From contig JAVUNC010000006.1 in NCBI GenBank assembly GCA_032173965.1, positions 37,853,870 through 37,917,869 on the forward strand: 64,000 nucleotides of DNA, written 5' to 3'. This DNA is from Sitta carolinensis. Its lineage: Eukaryota > Chordata > Aves > Passeriformes > Sittidae. A model generated the notes under the pieces. The model did not search any database and had not been told where the DNA came from. It saw only the letters and a program-made list of their open reading frames with translations. Position numbers and translations under genes: made by a program. Below, piece after piece: positions 48,414 through 60,500 of this stretch (positions within the stretch are counted from its first letter, which is position 1; each line of letters opens with the position of its first letter).

Positions 48414-48571
48414 GCTTCAAGGTACTGATGGCAGATTCATCCAGTGATTCAGACAACTTACTCACGGGTCGAATTGGAAGGCGGCCTTTGAGAGCATCCC
48501 ACAACAGAGCTCAGAACTATGGTGCTGAAGAAGTTACAGAGAAGATCCATACTTTGGCAAGCACTTTGCAG
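48414..48571 (+). CDS. CEP128: CEP128 exon 2 (first coding exon; coding from 48428)
   Basis: The acceptor cttcttgcctag has a good pyrimidine tract. Fourteen UTR bases precede ATG at 48428. The 48 codons read MADSSSDSDNLLTG through EEVTEKIHTLASTLQ. Human begins MAESSSESD and has EVTEKVNTITSTLQ at the same exon end. The donor CAG|GTTGTT is weaker than usual. The ATG sits in the string TGATGG, so a frame read from the upstream ATG at 45532 would stop on it. Confidence 0.93.
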
Positions 48572-51500
48572 GTTGTTTACAAGATACAGTTTTAAAGTAT
48601 TTATAGAGCCTGCATTTCTGTAACACAGGGTCAAATTTTCGTTTCTAAAGTTGTGGAGTGTACTGTACAGATGGGAAACATTGCTTTCTGTGCAAACCAA
48701 AAATGGTTTTGGGAAATTGCTCATGCTGCTTTTGAGCTGAAAGGCTTGCTACACTTTTATACAGCTGCTATTTCAGAAAGTCATAGAATGTTGTTAGAAA
48801 CAATGATGTGTTGGGGAATTATATTTATAAAGTTAGAGGCCAAATCAGGTTTGTTAGATTGTCACAAGAGGCAATAAATTTTCTGGCAGAAAGTTTCAGC
48901 CTTGTCTTAGTTACCTTCGTACTGTGTAAAATTTCCAAATTTCTGATAAATATGTAAGCAATCAATTCCTTCATGATAGAGTTTACTCTTCAAATATTTT
49001 CTAGATGTGAAAAAGCACTGTGAAAAGCATTATTTCTAAACTTGTAAAAGATACGTACCTGGGCAAGAAAAAGTGGAGGGTGCAGAGGGAATGTCTGAAA
49101 TTGTTTTGCAAATGGGAGGAGACATTTAGTCCGATACCATTATGATATGGTATCAGACTAAATGTCTCCATTAGTGCTTGAGATTTTGTTCCCATTCTTC
49201 TCTAGCTGACAGTTCTGAATAGCTAGAGTGGTGGGTGTATGTTTTGTTACTTATTGTTTAGCCAGCAATACTTTTTTCCCTTTTAATATATGAAAAGTGA
49301 AAAATCAATATAGAATGGTAAATTTAAACTTCAAAATTTCTTATCTGAAATATAAATATTAATCTAGAAAAAAAGTTAGTAAGAATACAGTCTGACTATT
49401 TTTAAAAAGAGATTCTTTGGTATTCTGATTCTGTCTAACCTCTTTCTAGCTGCTCTTCTGAAATTCTGATTTTAAGCTAATTGCTTTTCGTGGACTGCTT
49501 TTTAGCTGATCTTCCATCTGATCCAGGTGCTTACCTGGTCAGAGAATACTTATGCAGTGACCTTACCTAGTGTGTTCACCTCCAAAAACTTGTGATTTCT
49601 CATATAACTATTCTGTTCTACAAGCAGGTAATGTTAAAATCTTTGGATTAAAAAGGTTTTTCTACAGAATGGCTGGAACTTGAAAAAACTTTTTTATTTG
49701 AAGCTGAGGCTTCTTGTACTGAAATGATAGCATTTGGTTTTGTTTTTTAATTTTCCTTCATATTCCTCCCTTTAGCCATGCCCTTCAGATTCGGGTTATT
49801 TGAATAGGATTTTAAATGCTTAGACCCTTTAGAAAGCACTTGTGTTTTCAATCTAATCTTAGAAATCAATAAGAATAAAGATAGCAATAATGTTTGATTA
49901 GAGGAGGTTTCTGTTTTGACATTTTTTCTAAAACTTTCTTATTTAAGGACACCAACAGAAATCTAAGACATGTTGACCATTTGCTAGGACAATACAGAGA
50001 ATACAACAAGGAGCAAACCAAAGCAATAACAACTGTGAGCAACTTTCAATTTATCTTAAATTCTTAGGTCTTTTCCATTAGTAGTATTCATAGCTGAAAA
50101 CTTGATGTTAATGGACAGAATATATAAGGAGTTAAGTAGCTGTAAACAGAAACTTGTAATATTTATTTGAGCAAACTAAATTATAATGTAGTAATACATT
50201 ATATAATGAAACTCTGACAGGTTTTGTAGGCTTATTACCTTTTTTGTTTATAAGCACCCAGTAGATTATGTTATGGTACTGTGCCAAGTACATGTGTAGC
50301 TGAAATAGAGTATTAGGGAGCATGTTTCTTTTGCATGAAGAAGTGATAAGGTAAAAGCTGAATTATAGCAGGGAATGGGATTGTAATCACACTGTTGCTT
50401 TCTTTCCTGTCATTCTACAACAGTTTCTGGATCTGTTGACCAGCTTGCTCTAATTTGCAGAAAGGATGAAAATTTTTAAATGAGGTTTCTAAAAGTTTGA
50501 AAATGGGTATCTTAGAGAAAGCAAAATAAATTAGTGCTGCTAGGGCATGAGAGGTTTACAATTTGGTTCCAAACAAGATACATCAGGTGCTGCCTTGCAG
50601 AGATGCACATGAAACGTAGGAATATTTTACATGTGAAGATAGAGAGAGTGAAGAAGCAAATGTGTAGAAAAGAAAGCTTGTTTTCTGCAAAGTAAGAGGT
50701 CCAATGCAGTGTATAATTCTGCAGGAGTAAAGCATCAATTTAGCCATTGTTTACAAGCTTCTCTTAGAAAAAGGAGACCCTTTAAAAACTGATGTTTTGT
50801 GGATTGGCAAATAATGGTGTGACAAAGCAAGAGGCTAAGAACCAAAGATAGCAAATGCAATTGTAAAAAGCAAGATGTAAGTTTGAAAAATTAAGAACTA
50901 GTTTTTGAATGTTGCTAGTTCTGTACTCTTAAATTGGTAATGGCTTTCTTTTCCTGGAAGTGAAACTTCTAAAAATAGGAGTTTCTGTAAAGCTGCTTAG
51001 GGAAATTTGATAAGCATATGTAAAATTGATTCCAGGTAGGGCAGGTGGAAAAATTCCATTAAAAAATAATTTATTTGGAGATTTTTTTTCTGGATTTTGC
51101 AGGACTGGTAATGAGCATTGCTGGCAAATAGGTCTTATTTTGGTTGTAGGAGACAAACTTTTGAGTTTTCATGGAGGTGCACCATGTGGTGGGTGCACCA
51201 CTGTTTTAAGAAACTTGATATTTGAAGCTGCCAATGTTGGAAGCATGTTTTGCTATAATTACAGGAATGTGATATATGAGATATTGAAGAAAAACTTACT
51301 ACTTCATAGCTTTACTTTGCTTAAAAATAGCTTTTATTCTCCATGACTTTTAAGTAAATAATATTTTCCATGCTTTTTAAAAAACAGGTTTCTATTCATA
51401 TTTCAATAAATTATAACTTTTCTGCAGTTAAAAGAAACACTGGAGCAATCTATAGGTCAATTAAGGAGCCAGCGACTAATACGAAACTCTGGAATGAGAA

Positions 51501-54500
51501 GTGCATCTCTCTCAAGCTTATATCCAAGTGACCTGGATGGAGAAGGAACATCAGGTGAAATACTTAAAGGGTTTGAGTATGCTTGAATATAGCTGTGTTA
51601 TACAAAGAGGAAGTTAAGAAAAATGCATAGAGATAGTCTTATGGAAAGTCATCACTGATTACTTCAAAGAAACTGATTAAGAAATCTGGGAGACCTGCAT
51701 TAAGTTATTCAGTTGTTTATATGGTAAATTCTTCCAGCTTTCTGTTTCTGTTAGTATTTTCGGCTGATATCCTAAGATATCTAAATGAAACATTGATTCT
51801 TTCAACTGAGAAAATTAGCTTTCCACTGCATGAGTTGTAGATACATGCAAGTTAAAGCTAAATCGACAAGATACTGCAGCTTCTAAAGCTCTATCACATC
51901 AAGAAGGGAATTTAAATTTTAAATGCATCAGATTATAGATTATGGATGTTGAGAAACAGTGTAAAAGAAAAAAAAACAGAAGTTATTTATGATCCACAAA
52001 AGAGTAGGTTTTTTTCCTTGTATGTCTCAGAAAATTCCTTATATTTTGGGAAAAGGTATGTTTGGGAGGAGTATTCCTTTGAGAGGTAGTATTTAATATA
52101 TTTTAATCGAAAGCTCTAAAAATCTCATTCCTGTGTAAAAGCTGTGAAATATAACAGTTGGAAGCTCTGGTAGATTCATGTGGAGGAAAAAGTGGTTGGT
52201 TGGGCAAATAAAATCTGGGGAAAAACTACTCCTTGGAGGAACAGTTCCTCATTCTGGAATACATGTATGTCATGGGTAAGAAATGTTTAAATTGAAGAAG
52301 AATCCTGAGAAAAGCTAGAAGAGTCATATGCATGTTATGTAATTCAGTAGCTTTGTCTGTAATATGACCTAGAAGGATATTGTCAAGATGAAATACACAC
52401 TTTTTGTGAAGCAAAATGAAAAATTTCCCATAACAAATTTTGTCTTCCTAGTTATTTTTTTTTTGTCTCATGTCTCCTACAGGCAACCGCCACTTCCTGC
52501 CAACTTCTCCTCTCAGGGATTATGGAGACTCCCCAGGCAATAAACATCGAAGGTCTCGATCTGCAAGTGTTCGATTTGTCAATGAGGCAGATGTGGACCA
52601 GGTAGAGGCACTGATGGGAACTGCTCTTTCAAATAGGCAATATGTGGTCACCAGACTCTTTGCTTTTGCATTAAATGAGGTGATTCTGAAGATGCAGCTA
52701 AGGATATTTCAGCCATGATTTGTGCTTTCAGTGTTACCTGCTTTTTTCATTAGGCAGTCACCTCTTGTATCTGTCATGAAGTTTCATGCAAATCATTATG
52801 GAGAAAAAGATGCAGATGGCAGTGATATCAAAAGTAAAATATGAAAATAATCTCCCTACTTTTAAGGCCATCTAATGACAAAGAAAAATAATCTCGGAAT
52901 AGCCTGTTTGGTCTGGAGAAGAATGAGAGGGGAGCTCAGTAATGCATATCAATATCTCTAACATGTTGTCAAGGGGATGGTGCCAGTGCAGATTCAGTGC
53001 TGCCCAGTGACCAGACAGGGAGCAATGGCCATAGACTAAAACACAAGACATTCCACCTCAACATGAGGAAGAGCTTTACAATGAGTGTGGCAGAGCACTG
53101 GCACAGGCTGCCCAGGGAGGTTATGGAAGTCTTCCTGTCTGGAGATATTCAGAACTGACCTGGACAAGTTCCTGTGTCACCTGTTTTAGGTGACCCTGCC
53201 TTGGCAGGGGGCTTGGATGGGATGATCTCCAGAGGTCCCTTCCAGCCAATTAACATTCACCTTTGGGCTGAAGTTCAGTGAAGCTGTGAAGGGGATTATT
53301 CTGCTTTAATTAATGGTGTATGATCTTAGTGCTTTTGCTTTTACTTCAGTGTAGCTTGGATTGATTTTGAACCAGGGAGTTCTTCATCTTAGTTCTTGGT
53401 CTGACCTGTGAGCCGGATAATTTGAGCCTGTATTTCAGGCAGATGATGGGAGGAGGAGATGTGTGTGCCACAGGTAATATTCATATCCCTTAATTTGCAT
53501 CTGCTTGCAGACTTTGGAAAAAATAAATTAATTACCTTCTTGGATTAGACTATAGTGTATGATATCCTGCAGGTAGAGAGCAGATTTCACTACATGTTTT
53601 TGCTTTTTCAGACAGGGTGACTAGACTTTTCTTGAATGAATCTGCGTAGACTAATATTAAAGAAGTTGATTGTAAGGCATTCATACTGACTTCATTAAAT
53701 CAGTCTCAGCTTCCATATAATTTTAAACTTAACTACAAGTTTTCTCAGTTGACTTTTTGGGAAGCTATAGAAATTCTAGACTTTTATTTAACCCTGTTCA
53801 TTGTCTTTTCAATCTAGTTCTCCCCCTATTCCTTCCTCCCCCAAGGTAAATGTGGAAAACAATCCTTGGAAGGAAATAATGTTATATGGAAATCTTTCCT
53901 CCCAACCTCCAAAATCCTTAGGACTATTTGAGATTATTTCTAGATATGCTATACATATCTTGGAAATTTTATTCAAAGGAGTTTCTGCAATGCATACAAA
54001 GTTCTTCATATTAAGTAACTATGTAGGCAAATAGATTTTTCCCAGTTTTGATGATAACTGCTGGTTTATTCCTTGTTCTTGCTTTTCTTTTCATTAACTA
54101 TTTTGTAAGAAGAGTATAGTGCTTTGAGGAATGATGATCTAGAAGTAACCTTTGCTCATGAATATCGGTAGAAATAGACCAGAGATAAAGCAGTACTGCT
54201 TAACTAAAGTTGTGGCTTTTTCTTTTTTCTGTAACCACTGTCTCTTTGTTCCCATTCTGACTTTTTCTAGCTGAAGTAGTTTTTCAGCCAAATGGTCTTT
54301 TTAAATCATTTAAGTCCCTCTCCTTAGCATGTACATTTTGAAAATATGATGTGTTATTTCAAAGTCTCTCAGTTCAGATTGAAATTTCTGGTTAATCACA
54401 CAGGAGAGGTAGTAGTGGCTGTGTCTGAATGTTGAGGGCAGTCAGCGTGGTTGTGGAAAATCCAGGTTTAAATCTAGGGCACAGAACAAAGGAATATTAT

Positions 54501-57500
54501 AATTAGGGTTTTTCATAATGATAATACTGGCCATGGAATTGTTGACAGCAATAGGTTGCTTTAGGATGGATTACCTGTCACTTTCTATCCCATGAAGAAT
54601 GAATGACCTATTAGTCTTTTTATTTACTCCCTAAAACTTTGATGATAAATTGGGAGCCTGCTGAATGGGGAAAGTGGGAGGTTTTACAGAGGAAAGTAGA
54701 TGTGTGAGTTTTTGGTTTTTGTTTTTTTTCCCCAAGATCTGAAAAAAGAATATGTAAAGTCTTGGGCAAGGTAAAATACCTATTCTTGGAAGTTCCTGAA
54801 TACATTATACTGTTCTGCTTGTCTTGCTTCAAGTTCCTATGTAATCTATTTACAATAGCATATATAGTTGAGCAGAACTTTGTTTTACCAATACTGGTAT
54901 CTATTAATATGAAATATGTCTCTCCTGAACATTACTTGTTCAGATGTTTCAAGTTGCTTTGCATTAGGTTAAAAAGGTGGTATAGTGTCTACGCTCTGAA
55001 CCACAGAAAAAAAACATAGGTAGGAAACTTGGTTTAGCAAGTAAAGTACTGAAAGTTAAGCTACAATGAGCAATTATTGTGAAGGGTGGATTGAAACAGA
55101 AGGGCACAAGCATCATCTAGTCACCCAGGTTCAACTACAATTCATGAAGTTTTATTATTTTTTAGGTTATTTTTATCTGCTTTATTTTAAAAATTGTGTA
55201 TATGTGTAGATAGGTATTTTTGGAATATCACAGAAAAAGGGTTCCTAAGCCTTGGCTTAATTTGTGTACTTTCATTTACAGCTGCATTCTTTCCACCAGT
55301 CTCTTCGAGATCTCAGCAGTGAGCAAGTTCGTCTGGGAGACGACATCAGTCGTGAGCTTTCAAGAAGAAATTGGTATGAACAGAATGTAACTCCATGTGA
55401 AGAACAGTGTGGAAAAAAGTTATTTAACTTTTTATTTAAAAAAATAATCTTGGGGACAATGAGGGATTTTGCAAAAATGTAGATGAAAGCACAATTATGA
55501 ACTGCTTGTTTTATGTCATCTTCTACAGCATTTATAAATGTAACTAACACCTGCCAATTCCAGTTTGCATAATATATGGTGCTTCCCTCATTTTTTTAAA
55601 ATATATGCACAAAATGACAAGGACTAGGAAATTTTTTTTATTACAGCTTTGCTCATAGTTTGTTCATGTTACTGGAGTCCCTTCAGGGACTCCTGCAGGC
55701 CATAACATATATACTTTCTCAACATGTGTTTTGTTCAATAGCAATAATAGGAATTAGGCTATTAATTCCTAATAGGAAACTACTGTTTGAAAAGACTGTA
55801 GATGTGTCCATAATTTTGTACTTGTTGACCTGATACTTAGCTGATACTTAGATGCTCTGTTTCTTCTCTTGAGGAATGGGAATGTTTTTCATCATGAATT
55901 TTCCACTTTGAGGCTTGTTTCTAATTTTGCTATAAATTATTATGAATAGGCTATGATCTATTATGAATAGGCTGTAGAACAAATTGAAGTAACAAAAAAT
56001 TCTGGGGGGTTGTTTCTGCTTAAAATTATCATGGGTGTTACTTAGCTTTTGCACTGTAGAATATTGTCTTACTTATATTTTTCTATGCAGGACTGATGCT
56101 GAATTAAGAAAGACTCTAGAAGAATTATCTGAGAAGCTCACTGAGTCCCAAAGACAAGAAACGGTGAGTGTAACTAATATGGAAAAGATTAATTATATCT
56201 AGTATTCTAAGCAAGATGTGGGCTTCTAGTTTAACGTGTGTGTTGGTAATTGGTATCACATATTGATATCTATATATCTAACAAGATCTTATTTGGTCTA
56301 CTATAGGTTGTTGAAATGTTACCCTTCGATAATGAGATCAGCAAGACAAGTTTTATATTTCAGGTGCTTGTTTAAAGTACAGGTGCTTTACAGGTGTGTG
56401 TATTTTCTGTTTCAGAATTCACAGCCTTGGAGAAAGCTGCTTTTTAACTTCCAACATTAGTTTGAATGTCCTTATAATTGTTGAAGGTATCTTTGGAAAG
56501 ATACAAGCTTTCCCATGTTATGATGATAAATACTATTGTTTCTTCTTCCTCCATCCTTCCCTCCCTCCCTCTCTCTCCTCTTCCATTCTTATCATCCGTG
56601 TAGCAAAATGGAAGGAGTCTCTTTGGGCTGCACTCTTCTCTGAAGACTTTGTGACAAAATGTAACAGAGGAGGCAGAACAGCCGTGACAGTCTTTTTTTT
56701 GTCTCCTGTATCTGCTGGAAACAGACTAACTGCAGTCTATGTTACTTAAATCTGAAAGAGATCTGCTATGGAGATGGAAGTCAAACAGCATGTTGCTGTA
56801 GGAACAAGAGAAGTTGAGAATCACCCCAGTAATTAGTAGGTGGGAATCCTATAGGTAGTTCTTGAGACATAAGACTTGAGTGTATGCTTTATATAAGCGT
56901 TTACTTGATATTAGTAGTGAAGCTGACTATTCAAAGCAAGTGTTATATGTATCTATTTTCCCATAAGTGATTCATCTTGCTCTAAAATTGTATGAATTGG
57001 TACTAAAAGCTCTGTCAAGGGCTGTAGTGATGTGTTTGTCACTGATAACAATATTGTTGGCATGGACCACTTGTTGGTACCAGCAGACTTAATAAATGTA
57101 CTTGCATAGGTTCCTGACTCTAGATTACGTTGGACAGTGATTCAAGAAGCTCTATCTGTCCAGTTATGCTTTTGCCATGATAGAGTCCATCAGGGAAAGA
57201 AGACTTGCCTTGTCAGGCTTTGTAGAAAAATATGATGGGGTTGTCTTTGTTAGAATGTTAATCTTGGTTTATCCTAGTAGCCTGGTAGGATAAAGTAAGT
57301 TCGTTTTATAAAGAATCTTGATACTTGCAAAATGCTTGTTTTTTCTTGTAGCAGACTTCTCAGTACACTTTTTTTTTTCCCTCTTTCATATACTAGGATT
57401 TAAACAAACTCAGTTTTAATCAAAGTGATTCTCAAGCAAGTAGCTGCTACAGCTGGCTATATTACAACTATTCAGTGCCTTTGCATGAGGGAAACAAACC

Positions 57501-60500
57501 TTCCTTAGTCCTCTGGAATAGAGGCATCCACTGTCTGTTCATTAATAAAAGAAATAACTATCTCTGTATGCCTACAGTAGGGTTTCAAGAATGTGAAATT
57601 GAAGGTTACAGCTTTGACCTAAGAGAAGCAAAAAATGAGAGAGGTGAAGTATAACAAAGAGTCTTCTGTAGTTTGTTAATAGTAAGGGCAATATCAGAAG
57701 AGTAACTCTCGTAGTTGGGAGGGAGCATTGTCATGCAATAAAGCTATGAAAACTGAAATATTTACCGATATTCTTTTAGTGAAGATGCAAATGCTGCAGA
57801 AAACTGCAGTGAGATGACTTTTATGTGTAGGACTAGTAAGAATTCATATGGAATATTCTGCTCATTGCTGACTACTTTGTAAAGAACATTGGTCAAATGG
57901 AAAGAAGACTGGTAAGAGGAGAGAAGAATAAAGGCCACTAATTCAAAGACTTCCTTGAAAAGATAAAAGAATTGCTGAGGTTCAGTTTGCAGAAGAAACA
58001 GGTCATTAGGAAAGATCTGGCCATGTATGATGAATGGCCAAAACATGGAAGTTTAGCCTACAATATTAGAACAGAAAGTCATGTAATGATAGTACTGTGA
58101 GTTAGGAGCTTCTTGGTATGGAAGTGATCTATCTGCTTTCTGTACAGAGTAATAGTCCCTCTGTGGATTTCTTTTTTGGAGCTTGCCCAGTATTTGTTAT
58201 AACTTGCATATCTTTATGATCTTGTCTTATAGCAAGGAGTTCTCCAAATAGATTATAAATTTTGACAGGAGCTGCCACCTTTTTGGTGATCTGTTTTTTG
58301 GTTTTTTTTTTTTTTGTTATTTTGTGTATGTGTGTTTTGGTTGATGTGTTTTGTCTTAGGTGGTTTTTTTAGTTGTTGTAGGGTATTTATTTGTTTGGTT
58401 TTTAAATCTAAGTACTTTTTCATCCCTAATTTTAACTTAGGAGGTTGTTCAGTGTCTTCAGAGGCTTTTCAGAATGTTATTTTTTGGGCTGAAAAGTTCT
58501 AACTTTATGCACTACTGTGTCCAGCAAATTCCTCACTGCTTAAAAAGCCTACATTGTGCACTGCTGCCTTACCAGTGCTCTCTGACCCTAGGTGTGGATG
58601 TTTTGCCCTTGTTCAAAGCCTAGTCATCTCCTGTTACCTGATGAGGCTGGCAGAAGCAGTGAGATAAGGTAAATACAAAAGAGAGGAATTTAGTATGGGT
58701 GTTTAGAATAAAAATAACTCTCATGGTATGCCTTGCAAAGTATGAGATTAGAGCGCATGTAGAAACTAGGTTCTGTTATTGTAGATATGTGACATCCTTT
58801 ACTATGTGTATGCATTTAGGAATTCTCATGAGATTGCTTAATTAAGACTTGATTGTCATTAGTGAAAGTGAGTTGGATAAGACAAAGTACCTTTTTCTTC
58901 AAAACTTCCTTATCAAAAGTTGTGCAGGAGCTTTTGTCTTTAGACAAAAAATCTTTTTCGCCTTTATGACGTCACTTGGGAGTGTTTATCACATCTAGCA
59001 TTGCCATCCTTGCGTTTATATTCTGCTATATGATTCTTGGCAATAAATTGCCAACTTGAAATCTTGATTATTTCATAGGAAGAGCTCATGGTAGAAACTT
59101 TCTTTTCAGTTCAGTGTCCTTCAGTCTTTATTTTTTTTGAGACTTATATCTAAATTCTTGCAGTTTGGTGTGTTCGGGGCTGTTTGAAAATTGTCTGTAT
59201 GTAGATGTGTGATGATAAAGGTCTAAGTCACTACAATTCTTCTGAGTCACTCGTTCAGAATTTATTTTTGTTAGAGTTTATGATTCTTAGAGCCTGTTTG
59301 TTGCTGAATTGAAATACTTTAAGATTCACACAACACAATCAAAGCACAGTATTTTACTGTAAGGAGAACTTTTCCATCCCAGTATAAAAACCAGATGACA
59401 TCGAAGGTGGTGACTCATGCATATTTGGATGCATATTTCAAGTCAAGCACTCTCCATGGCCTTGTACTTGAGCATCTAAGTGCAGCTTTCCTAAAAAGCC
59501 TTTCTGGTTCTACAACTCTCAATATCAAAATCTCTTTCTTAGCTAGACATTTTTGTGAGATTCCTTTTTTTCTTGACAAGGGTTTGGATGTTTGCTAGAC
59601 GGACATATAAGCATTTGAAAGAATATTTCTTACTTCATGGTTATCTAAGATAGCCCTTTTTGATATTTTGTTTCAATCACCTTGATAGAAGCACATCCCA
59701 AATAGCACAAGATGCTGATCTTTATACATAAAAGGCAGCTTCATTGGAGCCCAGTTTAGTTAAGTAGATGCTTAATTGAGATGGTGCTGTTATAAAATGA
59801 TGGTAGACTGTCTCTGGAAAGACAGCAATGTCAAGTGAAATGGGTCTTACATGGAGTTACTGTGATTATGATATCTCAGAGGGCTAGGATTGTTGTCAGA
59901 TAATGAACTGTCCCTCAGAAGATCTGGTATAAGGTCTTTTGCTACTGCACAGGTGACTTGTAAAAGGTATAACATATATTATCATTTGCCATGAGGGAAA
60001 AGTTAAACGATATTTAAAATTATGTCTCTGAAAAACGTTCACTCTTTTTGTGATTGTAATACTCCTGTTTCAAGTATGCATTGATGATAAAATGGGTCCC
60101 AACAAGAACAGCAGCAAAAATCTGTTGAAATAGATTTCTATTAGCAGGACTTTGGCACTAGAAATAACAGTGGAAAGCTGAGAAACAGGGCAGAAATTCA
60201 ATAAGTAGGATGATGCTTTTTGTACAGTAAGCATCCAGCATCTTCCACAAGATTATATTTAGCTGCATGACTTAAATGTCACCCTAGTTTTAAAAAGGGC
60301 ATTCTGTTCTTTGTATTTAGTTGCAGGGAGGGGAGGAACTTTTTGATAGCTTAATCTGTTTTCATAGATTTTGCTGCTACGTGAAATCTGTATGTGGACA
60401 CACAGCTCTAGTGTCATCATTATTTTTCAGGTTGTCTGTGTTGCTAAAAATGCATACTTGAAAATACATTCTAGTATGTTCTGAATGCAGTAATTTAGTG

